A stretch of 64,000 bases of DNA from Flavobacterium nitrogenifigens (GTDB lineage Bacteria > Bacteroidota > Bacteroidia > Flavobacteriales > Flavobacteriaceae): the NCBI RefSeq assembly GCF_003254565.1, contig NZ_QJRI01000180.1, positions 62,001 to 126,000 on the forward strand. Direction: 5' to 3'. The notes under the pieces were generated by a model. The model worked only from the letters and a program-made list of their open reading frames with translations. It ran no database searches and was not told where the DNA came from. Of the stretch, positions 17,619-25,828 are shown in pieces (position 1 is the stretch's first letter; each line of letters starts with the position of its first letter). Made by a program: the position numbers and the translations under genes.

Positions 17619-18146
17619 TTATTTAATGATTCCTGCGCAAGCAACTCTTCCTCCGGCATTTCCTGTTGGTTGAGTGGTAAAATCATCTGTTCCTGCATGT
17701 ACAATTAAACCTTTTCCAAGAACATCTTTGTTAGAATCTCCACATCCAACGCACCATTCGTCGGTAGTTAAAGTGATAGATCCGTTACCTTTTGCATCAG
17801 CGGTAAAGTTTCCGATATCACCTTTATGATATTCTCCGACTCCCCATTTTCCGTGTTTTTTGAAAGTTGGATTCCAGTGTCCTCCAGCAGAACTTCCATC
17901 TGCAGAACTGCAATCTGCTTTTTCATGAATATGAATTGCGTGAACTCCAGGTTCTAATCCTGTGATTTTTGCTGTAAAAGTTACTTTGCCATTTTTCTCA
18001 ACAAAAGTAGCGGTTCCAGCTACTTTACTATTGCTTTTTGGTTCTAATGCGACAGTCAGAGTTTTAGCATCGTTTGATTTTGTATTTGTTTTACAGCCAA
18101 TGATTAAGGCTGTAATTATAGCGAAAGAAACAATTAGTTTTTTCAT
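17619..18146 (-). CDS. sodC: Cu/Zn superoxide dismutase lipoprotein
   Basis: 175 residues from the ATG at 18146 (MKKLIVSFAIITALIIGC); a start four codons upstream is possible but would weaken the signal peptide. The lipobox is LIIGC. The copper site is seen in HAIHIHEKADC (the HxH pair), GGHWNP and LIVHAGTDD; the structural disulfide uses ADC and the VACAGI cysteine. An insertion WCVGCGDSNKDV near residue 133 adds two cysteines, seen in some bacterial relatives. It dismutates superoxide in the envelope. Confidence 0.9.
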   Translation of the reverse strand: MKKLIVSFAIITALIIGCKTNTKSNDAKTLTVALEPKSNSKVAGTATFVEKNGKVTFTAKITGLEPGVHAIHIHEKADCSSADGSSAGGHWNPTFKKHGKWGVGEYHKGDIGNFTADAKGNGSITLTTDEWCVGCGDSNKDVLGKGLIVHAGTDDFTTQPTGNAGGRVACAGIIK

Positions 18147-18359
18147 ATCTACGGGCATTTTTAGTTAAAGATTAAGTAAATTTAACATAAAATAACGGAA
18201 TTGATTAACTCTAAAAGTTAAAAAAAAGTCAAACTATACTTTATAATTTGATATTGATTGAGTTAAAAACCGAAAATATTGTTTAAATTCGTATAGGTTT
18301 TTAACGAATAATTTCTGAAAACCACTTGTCTAATTCGCTCACATTTAATCCTTAATGTT

Positions 18360-18788
18360 ATGATGAAAAAGATTTTTATCCTCGTTTTTTTTAGTTCGTT
18401 TTTAATTTCCTGCAAATGCGCAAAAACGAATGCGATTTCTAAGCTTGATGGAACTTGGGAATTGAATTATATTTCCGAGCCTTCAACTACTTTTGATGCT
18501 TTATACCCAAATAAAAAGCCAACCATAAATTTTGATACCAAAGCAAGTCAGGTTTCTGGTAACGCAAGCTGTAATACATACTCAGGGAAATTGGCTGTTG
18601 ACGGCAATAAAATTAATTTTACTCAACCAATGGCAGTAACCAAAATGATGTGTTTGGATGGATTGCAAGGTGAACAAACTTATTTGAGTACGCTTCAAAA
18701 AATAACTTCTTACGATATTACAGATGATGGTAAGACTTTAAACTTTATTTCTGGGGATATTGCCATGATGCGTTTTACTAAAAAATGA
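18360..18788 (+). CDS. META/HslJ-domain lipoprotein
   Basis: 142 residues. The signal peptide ends in the lipobox LISC. The META domain is visible: LDGTWELNYISEP, PTINFDTKASQVSGNASCNTYSG and MAVTKMMCLDGLQGEQTYLSTL. HslJ-like proteins are outer-membrane lipoproteins linked to heat and novobiocin resistance; exact function is unknown. It starts at 18360 or one codon later. The next gene begins 4 bases after its stop, so the two are co-transcribed. Confidence 0.82.
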   Translation: MMKKIFILVFFSSFLISCKCAKTNAISKLDGTWELNYISEPSTTFDALYPNKKPTINFDTKASQVSGNASCNTYSGKLAVDGNKINFTQPMAVTKMMCLDGLQGEQTYLSTLQKITSYDITDDGKTLNFISGDIAMMRFTKK

Positions 18789-18792
18789 TGTT

Positions 18793-19311
18793 ATGAAAAG
18801 TGCAATACCAATTTTGCTGTTCTTGCTTAGTATTGTTAGTTTTTCGGTTTCTGGACAGGAAAAAACAAAAAAAGAACTTAAGCAAGAAAGAGAACTCAAG
18901 AAACAAAATGAAATCAAAGCGCTTATAGATAGTCAGGATTTTGTTTTTGAAGCTCAAAAAACAACGCCTCAAGGCGGTAGGTTAATTCAGCTGGACTATA
19001 ATACTTATTTTTTAAAATTTAAAACCGATAACACAACCTGTGATCTTCCTTTTTTTGGACGTGGTTATAATGTTGGATACAGTACTGATGGCGGAATAAA
19101 GTTTGAGGGGAAGCCAGAGAATATTAGAGTAGAAAATAAAAAGAACAATACGATTCTAAAGGCAACGGTAAGAGGAGCCAATGATGTGTACGATTTAACG
19201 TTTTCTATCTTTTATAACGGAAGCACTACACTTTCTGTAAGCAGTAATAATAGAGGTCCAATTAGTTATGATGGAGTAATTTATGCTCCAAAAACAGCAG
19301 AGAAACAATAA
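18793..19311 (+). CDS. DUF4251-type secreted protein
   Basis: 172 residues with a signal peptide (MKSAIPILLFLLSIVSFSVSGQ), then a lysine-rich helix (KTKKELKQERELKKQNEIKALIDSQDFVFEA) and a beta-rich domain. The pattern FVFEAQKTTPQGGR...YFLKFKTDNTTCDLPFFGRGY matches the DUF4251 family of Bacteroidetes. Function is unknown. It follows the META-domain gene by 4 bases and precedes an outer-membrane protein gene by 44 bases, so the three probably form an envelope operon. Confidence 0.75.
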   Translation: MKSAIPILLFLLSIVSFSVSGQEKTKKELKQERELKKQNEIKALIDSQDFVFEAQKTTPQGGRLIQLDYNTYFLKFKTDNTTCDLPFFGRGYNVGYSTDGGIKFEGKPENIRVENKKNNTILKATVRGANDVYDLTFSIFYNGSTTLSVSSNNRGPISYDGVIYAPKTAEKQ

Positions 19312-19355
19312 TGATTTAATTCAATACTAAACTTGTCGCAAATTCGTCTGAATAT

Positions 19356-20270
19356 ATGGTAAGAATCTTTTTTTGGTTATTAAAGTGGCAGTTTTCGGTT
19401 TTGTTTTTCTTTTTAGGTGTGTTCACGGTATCTGGTCAAGATTTGGAACCCAGAGTGTATGCTAATGTTCCTAAAAGCTTAAATGTAATTGCTGCAGGTT
19501 ATGTTTTCATGAATGGAAATGTGCTTACAGATCCTTCTTTACCCATAAAAGATTTTACACTTCAAAGCCATAATATGGCTGTAAATTATATTAGAACTTT
19601 TGGGTTGGCAGATAAACTGGCTCGTATACAAGTAGCACTACCTTTTACTTTTATGGATGGATCTGCTGTAATTAGTGATCAGCTGATTACGGGCTCAAGA
19701 ACTGGTTTTGCAGATATGAAAGTGCGTTTCGGAATTAATCTACTAGGTTCTCCTGCACTTGATAAATCTGAATTCAGAAGTTTTGAGCAAAAAACAATTC
19801 TTGGAGTCAGTTTAGTTACTTCAGTCCCGACAGGAAGATATTATGGCGATAAACAAGTAAATATTGGCACAAACCGCTGGGCTTTTAAACCCGAAATTGG
19901 GGTATCGAAACGATTTGCTCATGTTTATGCCGAGGCTTATGGCGGTGTATGGTTTTATACGGATAATAATGATTATCTAGGAAAAAAATTAGAGCAAAAA
20001 CCAACCTATAGTCTTCAGGCGCACGCAAGCTATTATTTTAAAAACCAAATGTGGGTCGGCTTCAATACGACATGGTTTTTTGGAGGTCGAACAATTACTG
20101 ACGGAGTTTCAGATGATAGTCAGATTGATAACTGGCGCGTAGGAGGAACTTTTTCCACTCCAATTGCAAAAGGGCAGTCTATTAGATTTCAATATCATAT
20201 TGGAGCATATACGAATAATGGGCTAAATTATTATGCGCTTTCGGCAGTTTACCAATATTCTTTTTTTTAG
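19356..20270 (+). CDS. Outer-membrane beta-barrel protein (phenol-MetA-like transporter family)
   Basis: 304 residues with a signal peptide ending SGQDLEPR. The rest alternates polar and aromatic residues as in a barrel and ends in YALSAVYQYSFF with a terminal Phe, a typical outer-membrane assembly signal. LEPRVYANVPKSLNVIAAGY and GFADMKVRFGINLLG resemble the MetA-pathway phenol-degradation transporter family. The substrate is unknown. It is the third gene after the META and DUF4251 genes. Confidence 0.7.
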   Translation: MVRIFFWLLKWQFSVLFFFLGVFTVSGQDLEPRVYANVPKSLNVIAAGYVFMNGNVLTDPSLPIKDFTLQSHNMAVNYIRTFGLADKLARIQVALPFTFMDGSAVISDQLITGSRTGFADMKVRFGINLLGSPALDKSEFRSFEQKTILGVSLVTSVPTGRYYGDKQVNIGTNRWAFKPEIGVSKRFAHVYAEAYGGVWFYTDNNDYLGKKLEQKPTYSLQAHASYYFKNQMWVGFNTTWFFGGRTITDGVSDDSQIDNWRVGGTFSTPIAKGQSIRFQYHIGAYTNNGLNYYALSAVYQYSFF

Positions 20271-20277
20271 AAAATGA

Positions 20278-20311
20278 TTTGGGATTAACGCATTTAAAAT
20301 CAGTATATTTG
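20278..20311 (+). promoter_or_regulatory. Promoter of the small secreted helical protein gene
   Basis: TTTG (20278-20281), 22 bases, then TATATTTG (20304-20311): both Bacteroidetes elements are present. The ATG is at 20353. Confidence 0.55.
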
Positions 20312-20352
20312 AGTATGCATATATTTTTAAAAACAAATTTAAAATTGAAACT

Positions 20353-20844
20353 ATGAAAAAATTAAGTCTTATTCTTATTCTGGCGGCAGCCTCGTTTTCA
20401 TCTTATGCGCAGTCTTCTTACAAAGAAGATTTAGAAGTAGTACAAAGTGTTTATGGAAAATCTAAAGCCGACCTGGTAAAACAGTACATGAATTTATCTG
20501 ATGCGCAAGCGGCAGCCTTTACTAAAGTGTACGATGATTATGAAACATCTCGAAAAGCTTTAGGGCAGACAAAGTTTCAATTGCTAAATGATTATGCAGC
20601 TAATTATGAAACTTTAACTGATGCAAAAGCGGATGAATTGGCAAAAGCTACTTTAAAAAATCATGTTGATTATGAGAAACTTTACTCTAAAACTTATAAT
20701 CAGGCAAAAAAAGCAATTGGTTCTATAAATGCGGCGAAGTTTATTCAGCTTGAGGTTTATCTTCAAACGATAATCAGAAGTGAAATTCTGGAAGCTATTC
20801 CATTTATTGGCGAAATGGATAAAAATAAGACTAAAATGATGTAA
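20353..20844 (+). CDS. Small secreted helical protein, function unknown
   Basis: 163 residues with a signal peptide ending SSYAQSSY. The mature part is helical and Ala/Lys-rich. NLSDAQAAAFTKVYDDYE and INAAKFIQLEVYLQTII occupy the places of the two LTxxQ-like repeats of Spy/CpxP periplasmic proteins, as in the small protein of the ECF operon at 5616-6074. A chaperone-like or stress-sensing role is a guess. It has its own promoter and a strong terminator at 20861-20896. Confidence 0.65.
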   Translation: MKKLSLILILAAASFSSYAQSSYKEDLEVVQSVYGKSKADLVKQYMNLSDAQAAAFTKVYDDYETSRKALGQTKFQLLNDYAANYETLTDAKADELAKATLKNHVDYEKLYSKTYNQAKKAIGSINAAKFIQLEVYLQTIIRSEILEAIPFIGEMDKNKTKMM

Positions 20845-20860
20845 AATATTCGTCTATAAA

Positions 20861-20896
20861 AAAAACGGGAATCAATTTGATTCCCGTTTTTTTTTA
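20861..20896. terminator. Bidirectional terminator
   Basis: A long near-perfect stem (ACGGGAATCAA/TTGATTCCCGT) lies between A8 and T9 tracts. It sits between the plus-strand stop at 20844 and the GH18 stop at 20894 and fits both strands. Confidence 0.88.
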
Positions 20897-21988
20897 TTTT
20901 TCAGTTTTAACTTTGTAAATCTCATTTACCATTCCGTCGCGGAAACTATCCAAAGTAAGTTCCCAAAACATAATTCCGCCTAATTTTTTTGCTTTTGCGT
21001 ATTCCGCTTTTGCTTTGATCGATTTTAAATCGTCTGATGTTGCAAAAGTTTTCGTTGAAGCGTTGTACCAATATGGTGCTTGAGCTTTTTCATCATAAAA
21101 ATATTTCCAGCCGTTTGCTTCTGTATATGTTGTAGCGTAGTTTTTAAAGTCAACACCTTGAAAATGTTCCCCAGCTTGATACAATCCGTTATTGATGTTT
21201 TCTACGTTTTTCCATTGTCTAGTGTAGAATGCACCTCCAATAACTAATTTTTCAGCAGGAACACCTGCTTTTAATAAAAACTCAACAGCTCTATCGGTAG
21301 ATTCTTCTTTCGGATTTGTGCTGTATAATGGCGTATGATGACCAGTAACTTTTGAATATCCGTTCACTAAATCATAACTCATAATATTAATACGATTTAC
21401 AAATGGAGCAACAGCTTTCCAGTCTATAGACTCATCTAGACATTTTTGGAAACCTCCTGCGGCAAAGCTCAATTCATATTTTTTACCTAAAGTTGAACGT
21501 AATATTTTAATCAATTCTGTAAAATTAGGTTTATCAGCAGGTTGGTACAAATGCCCAGGAAGACCTTCAATTGATGGGTATTCCCAATCTAAATCTAAAC
21601 CATCAACTTTAAAATAGTCGCTTACTTCTTTTACAGATTTTGCAAATTTTAAACGGCCTTCTGCAGTAGAAAAAGCTTCAGAACAAGGTTCGCAGCCTCC
21701 CCAGCCACCAAGAGATACAATAATTTTAAGCTGTGGATTTTTTGCTTTAAGCGAAACTAAATGTTTAATTGTAAGAGAATCTTTGGCAGAATCAACACTT
21801 AATTTACCATCTTTTAAATGGCAAAAACTGAAAATAATCTGGTTTAATTTTTCAACTTCATATTTATCAATAAGTTGAGAATCGCCAGTGTAATAGGCAA
21901 TAATATCCATTTTTTTGTTCTTCTGTGCGAAAGTAGCGGTGAAGCAAAAGCACAATAAAAATGATGCAATTAGGTTAATTTGTTTCAT
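20894..21988 (-). CDS. Secreted glycoside hydrolase family 18 chitinase
   Basis: 364 residues from the ATG at 21988 (MKQINLIASFLLCF); 21 further upstream codons are open but put extra residues in front of the signal peptide. The signal peptide ends TFAQ. The GH18 catalytic motif is VDGLDLDWEYP with the acid Glu136, preceded by KIIVSLGGWGG. INIMSYDL, VIGGAFYTRQW and a final GIMFWELTLDS complete the TIM barrel. It hydrolyses chitin or related GlcNAc polymers by substrate-assisted catalysis. No chitin-binding domain is attached and no polysaccharide-utilisation genes are adjacent. Confidence 0.9.
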   Translation of the reverse strand: MKQINLIASFLLCFCFTATFAQKNKKMDIIAYYTGDSQLIDKYEVEKLNQIIFSFCHLKDGKLSVDSAKDSLTIKHLVSLKAKNPQLKIIVSLGGWGGCEPCSEAFSTAEGRLKFAKSVKEVSDYFKVDGLDLDWEYPSIEGLPGHLYQPADKPNFTELIKILRSTLGKKYELSFAAGGFQKCLDESIDWKAVAPFVNRINIMSYDLVNGYSKVTGHHTPLYSTNPKEESTDRAVEFLLKAGVPAEKLVIGGAFYTRQWKNVENINNGLYQAGEHFQGVDFKNYATTYTEANGWKYFYDEKAQAPYWYNASTKTFATSDDLKSIKAKAEYAKAKKLGGIMFWELTLDSFRDGMVNEIYKVKTEK

Positions 21989-22144
21989 TATTTTGTTTTT
22001 TATAGTTTTTAGAACGTTAAATATACTGTAATACATTTGATGTTTAACCATTCTGTTAGAGCCTAGAAGCTAATTTTAACAAATATTTTGCAAATAACTG
22101 CAAAAATATTGCGTCGCATAAGAAATATCTTTCGTTGTAAATAT

Positions 22145-22186
22145 CAAAAAAATAAACCCGCACAGTTTCGGACTTGTGCGGGTTTA
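22145..22186 (-). terminator. Terminator of the beta-oxidation operon
   Basis: An 11-bp stem AAACCCGCACA/TGTGCGGGTTT is followed, on the minus strand, by a T tract. It lies 34 bases after the acyl-CoA dehydrogenase stop. Confidence 0.85.
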
Positions 22187-22218
22187 TAACAAATTAAAAG
22201 CTAAAAACTATTTTGAAA

Positions 22219-24009
22219 TTAGAAGCAGTAAGTATCTTCTGCGACTAATTTTGCTGCAATTTTTTCTCTAAGTGCCACAACATTTGGCAGGTTAGTATAT
22301 TTAGTGAAACGTTTAAGTCCCATTAACATCATACGTTGTTCGTCACCTTCAGCGAAAGAAGCGATTCCTTCTTTTCCTCTTAAGTTTACAATATCTACAG
22401 CTTTGTATAAGTATAATTTTGCCATAGCAATTTGCTCCTGAACTTTATCTTCGCCTTGAGCTTTTGCTAATTTTTCAGTTCTCAAAATAGTACTTTCAGC
22501 CATGTAGATTTCGATTAAGATATCAGAAGCTGCCATCAATAATTGTTGGTGAGCATCTAATTCAGGACCATATTTTTGAACAGCGCTACCAGCAACCATT
22601 AAGAAAACTTTTTTCAAGTTTGCTACGATTACTTTTTCTTCTGCGAATAATTCAGAGAAATCTGGAGTATCAAAAGATGGAATTCCCATTAATTCTTCTT
22701 GAACTTTCATTGCTGGTCCAAGTAAATCAACGTGTCCTTTCATTGCTTTTTTGATCAACATACCTACAGAAAGCATTCTATTGATTTCATTTGTTCCTTC
22801 GTAGATTCTAGCGATACGAGCATCTCTCCAAGCACTTTCCATTGGAGTATCTTCAGAGAATCCCATTCCACCAAAAATCTGAATTCCTTCGTCAGAACAA
22901 GATTGAACGTCTTCAGAAACGGCTACTTTCAAGATAGAACACTCGATAGCATATTCTTCAACACCTTTCAATTCAGCTTCTTGATGAGAAGTTCCTTCTG
23001 CTTCACGAGCAGCGATTCTATCTTCGATATCTTTTGCAGCACGGTAAGAAGCACTTTCTCCTGCGTAAGCGTTAGTTGCCATTTCAGCTAATTTAGAACG
23101 GATAGCTCCAAAAGATGAAATAGAAGTATTGAACTGAATTCTTTCGTTAGCATATTTTACGGCTCCAGAAGTAACTCTTCTTTGAGCATCTAAACAAGCA
23201 GCAGCTAATTTAATACGACCAACATTTAAAGCGTTCATTGCAATTTTGAAACCGTTTCCTCTTTCAGATAACATGTTTTCAACCGGAACTTTTGTTTCGT
23301 TGAAGAAAACCTGACGAGTAGAAGAAGCACGGATTCCTAATTTATGCTCTTCTTCATTCATAGAAATTCCGTTTGACGGATCGTTTTCTACGATGAAACC
23401 TGTAATATTTTTATCATCTCCAATACGAGCAAAAACAATGAAAACCGAACAGAAACCTGCATTCGAAATCCACATTTTTTGACCTGTGATAGAGTAGTAT
23501 TTTCCATCTTCAGATAAAACAGCTTTTGTTTTTCCTGAGTTAGCGTCAGATCCTGCGCCTGGTTCAGTTAAGCAATAAGCTCCAAACCATTCTCCAGAAG
23601 CCAATTTCGGAACGTATTTTTTCTTTTGTTCTTCAGTACCGTAAAGTGTAATTGGCATAGTTCCAATCCCGGTGTGAGCACCAAAAGCAGTTGAGAAAGA
23701 ACCTGTGGCTCCAGAAATGTAGTCACAAACTAACATTGTAGAAACAAATCCCATTCCTAATCCGCCATATTCTTCTGGAACTGCAACTCCAAGAAGTCCA
23801 AGTTCACCAGCTTTACGCATAGATGATTCTGTATAAGCATAATCTTTTTTCTCAAAACGATCTTTATGCGCCCATAATTCTTTGTCAACGAACTCTTTTA
23901 CAGAGTCACGCATCATTAACTGCTCTTCTGAGAAATCTTCTGGTGTGAAGATATCCTCGCATTTTGTTTCTTTAACTAGGAATTGACCTCCTCTTGTTTT
24001 GTCGCTCAT
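22219..24009 (-). CDS. Acyl-CoA dehydrogenase
   Basis: 596 residues from the ATG at 24009 (MSDKTRGGQFLVKE); 16 upstream codons are open but run into repeat sequence. The N- and middle domains show GAYCLTEPGAGSDA and MWISNAGFCSVFIVFARIG. The C-terminal FAD domain shows QIFGGMGFSEDTPMESAWRDARIARIYEGTNEINR, where IYEGTNEI is the family signature with the base-bearing region. About 180 extra C-terminal residues are typical of the larger bacterial members. It carries out the first oxidation of fatty acid beta-oxidation. It is the last gene of the operon marR-like, fadB-like, fadA, four-helix gene, this gene. Confidence 0.93.
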   Translation of the reverse strand: MSDKTRGGQFLVKETKCEDIFTPEDFSEEQLMMRDSVKEFVDKELWAHKDRFEKKDYAYTESSMRKAGELGLLGVAVPEEYGGLGMGFVSTMLVCDYISGATGSFSTAFGAHTGIGTMPITLYGTEEQKKKYVPKLASGEWFGAYCLTEPGAGSDANSGKTKAVLSEDGKYYSITGQKMWISNAGFCSVFIVFARIGDDKNITGFIVENDPSNGISMNEEEHKLGIRASSTRQVFFNETKVPVENMLSERGNGFKIAMNALNVGRIKLAAACLDAQRRVTSGAVKYANERIQFNTSISSFGAIRSKLAEMATNAYAGESASYRAAKDIEDRIAAREAEGTSHQEAELKGVEEYAIECSILKVAVSEDVQSCSDEGIQIFGGMGFSEDTPMESAWRDARIARIYEGTNEINRMLSVGMLIKKAMKGHVDLLGPAMKVQEELMGIPSFDTPDFSELFAEEKVIVANLKKVFLMVAGSAVQKYGPELDAHQQLLMAASDILIEIYMAESTILRTEKLAKAQGEDKVQEQIAMAKLYLYKAVDIVNLRGKEGIASFAEGDEQRMMLMGLKRFTKYTNLPNVVALREKIAAKLVAEDTYCF

Positions 24010-24040
24010 GACTTTTTGTTTTTTAGATTGATAGGATGAA

Positions 24041-24066
24041 AAAGAGGCAAGAAGCAAGAAGAAAGA
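24041..24066. repeat. Left inverted repeat next to the four-helix-bundle gene
   Basis: Purine-rich stretch starting AAAGAGGCAAGAAGCAAGAA. Its reverse complement matches the stretch at 24515-24539 at most positions. The pair brackets the four-helix-bundle gene. Confidence 0.6.
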
Positions 24067-24068
24067 TT

Positions 24069-24419
24069 TTAACCTAACTTATTGATGAAGCCTGTAGTCA
24101 TCTTTTGAAATTCAATTATTTTGTTTTCTAATTTTTCTGTTTTTTCTTTTGTTAAATAGTCGTTTTGACAAGCTATTAACAGTTGTGTTTGTAATTCAAA
24201 TGACGAGCCTAAACTAATATTCAGATAATGCTGAAAATGTTTGTTTCCTCTATTCGATCCTTCGGCAATATTCGAAGGCATTGATACAGAACATCTGTTC
24301 ATCTGATTTGCTAAACTATATGTTTCTAATTTTGGAAAAGTGGCAGTTAGTTTATAGATATCATTAGTAATTTCCATAGCTAAAATCCAAATTTTCAAAT
24401 TCTTAAAATTGTGTCTCAT
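24069..24419 (-). CDS. Four-helix-bundle protein of the 23S rRNA intervening-sequence (S23) family
   Basis: 116 residues from the ATG at 24419 (MRHNFKNLKIWILAMEI). The family pattern is clear: LKIWxxAMEITNDIYKLTATFPKLETYSLANQMNRCSVSMPSNIAEGSNRGNKHFQHYLNISLGSSFELQTQLLIA, split here as short quoted segments of one four-helix domain: FPKLETYSLANQMNR, SMPSNIAEGSNRG and SLGSSFELQTQL. Related proteins are encoded in intervening sequences of 23S rRNA and next to diversity-generating retroelements. It interrupts a beta-oxidation operon between fadA and the acyl-CoA dehydrogenase and is bracketed by inverted repeats. A metabolic role is unlikely; it looks like cargo of a small mobile element. Confidence 0.85.
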   Translation of the reverse strand: MRHNFKNLKIWILAMEITNDIYKLTATFPKLETYSLANQMNRCSVSMPSNIAEGSNRGNKHFQHYLNISLGSSFELQTQLLIACQNDYLTKEKTEKLENKIIEFQKMTTGFINKLG

Positions 24420-24514
24420 GTTTTTTTGAGGCAAGATAAGAAGAAAAATTAAAAGTAAGTTTTTTACTACTTTCTTAAAATACGCTTTTAGAAAATCTAC
24501 ATTCCAAATTTAAG

Positions 24515-24539
24515 TCTTGTTTCTTGCTTCTTTCCTCTC
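24515..24539. repeat. Right inverted repeat next to the four-helix-bundle gene
   Basis: Pyrimidine-rich stretch containing TCTTGTTTCTTGCTTCTTT, the inverted partner of 24041-24066. The same motif recurs in the hairpin at 25757-25822. Confidence 0.6.
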
Positions 24540-24549
24540 AAAAAAAAAA

Positions 24550-25731
24550 TTACAACACTTCGTAAACTCCAGCGCTTCCTTGCCCAGTCCCCACACACAT
24601 CGAAACGATTCCATATTTGTTACCTCTACGTTTCATCTCGTCGAATAACTGAACAGAAAGTTTAGCTCCAGTACATCCTAGAGGGTGACCTAAAGCAATT
24701 GCTCCACCGTTTACGTTTATGATTTCTGGGTTAATATTTAATTCGCGAGTAACTGCTAAAGCTTGAGAAGCAAAAGCCTCGTTTAATTCAATTAGCTCGA
24801 TATCGTTTAATGTTAATCCCGCTTGTTTTAATGCTTTCGGAATAGCTTTTACAGGACCAATACCCATAATTCTTGGTTCAACACCAGAAGAAGCAAAATT
24901 TACCAAACGTGCAATTGGCTCAAGGTTTAATTCTTTTACCATTTCTTCGCTCATGATTAAAACGAATGCAGCACCGTCGCTCATTTGCGAAGAGTTACCA
25001 GCCGTTACACTTCCGTCAGCAGCAAAAACGGGTTTTAAACCTGCTAAAGCTTCTTTAGAAGTTCCTGCTCTTGGTCCTTCGTCTTTATTTACAACGTATG
25101 ATTTTGTTTCTTTTTTACCATTTTCATTGATGAAAGTCTGTTCAACAGTAATTGGAACGATTTGTTTATCGAATTTTCCTTCTGCTTGCGCTTTCAAAGC
25201 TTTCATGTGAGAGTTGTAAGCAAACTCATCCTGATCTTCTCTTGAGATTTTGTATTGGTTAGCCACCGCTTCAGCAGTTAAACCCATTCCCCAATAGTAA
25301 TCTTCGTGACCTGCAGCGGCAACTTTATAATCTGGAGTTGGTTTGTAACCTCCCATCGGAATATAACTCATACTTTCTGCACCACCCGCAATGATACAAT
25401 CTGCCATTCCTGATTGGATTTTAGCCGTCGCCATTCCGATAGTTTCTAATCCAGATGCGCAGTAACGGTTTACTGTAACACCAGGAACGTCTTCCACTTT
25501 TAATCCCATCAAAGAAATCAAACGTCCAACGTTAAGACCTTGTTCTGCTTCTGGCATGGCATTTCCTACCATAACGTCGTCGATACGTTTTTTATCAAAA
25601 TTAGGCAACTCATCCATCATAAACTGAATGGTTTCTGCAGCTAATTCATCAGGTCTTTTAAATCTAAAAACACCTTTTGGAGCTTTTCCAACTGCTGTTC
25701 TATATGCTTTTACTATATATGCTGTTTTCAT
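24550..25731 (-). CDS. fadA: Acetyl-CoA C-acyltransferase (3-ketoacyl-CoA thiolase)
   Basis: 393 residues, the usual thiolase length. The nucleophile is Cys91 in VNRYCASGLETIGMA. Further active-site motifs are GGAESMS, NGGAIALGHPLGCTGAK (His) and MCVGTGQGSAG (second Cys). It cleaves 3-ketoacyl-CoA to acetyl-CoA and a shortened acyl-CoA. It lies about 100 bases downstream of the fused fadB-like gene in the same operon. Assignment is secure; chain-length preference is not visible. Confidence 0.95.
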   Translation of the reverse strand: MKTAYIVKAYRTAVGKAPKGVFRFKRPDELAAETIQFMMDELPNFDKKRIDDVMVGNAMPEAEQGLNVGRLISLMGLKVEDVPGVTVNRYCASGLETIGMATAKIQSGMADCIIAGGAESMSYIPMGGYKPTPDYKVAAAGHEDYYWGMGLTAEAVANQYKISREDQDEFAYNSHMKALKAQAEGKFDKQIVPITVEQTFINENGKKETKSYVVNKDEGPRAGTSKEALAGLKPVFAADGSVTAGNSSQMSDGAAFVLIMSEEMVKELNLEPIARLVNFASSGVEPRIMGIGPVKAIPKALKQAGLTLNDIELIELNEAFASQALAVTRELNINPEIINVNGGAIALGHPLGCTGAKLSVQLFDEMKRRGNKYGIVSMCVGTGQGSAGVYEVL

Positions 25732-25756
25732 TTGTTTTTGTTTTTTTAAGATTTAT

Positions 25757-25822
25757 AGAAGCAAGAGCCAAGAGAAAAGACAAAACTTTGTTTTGAAATC
25801 TTGCTTCTTGCATCTTTCTTCT
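25757..25822. repeat. Intergenic hairpin repeat between fadB-like and fadA
   Basis: Left arm AGAAGCAAGAGCCAAGAG and right arm TCTTGCTTCTTGCATCTTTC pair around the perfect core CAAAAC/GTTTTG. The arms carry the same AGAAGCAAGA motif as the repeats bracketing the four-helix-bundle gene. Confidence 0.6.
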
Positions 25823-25828
25823 ACTTTT

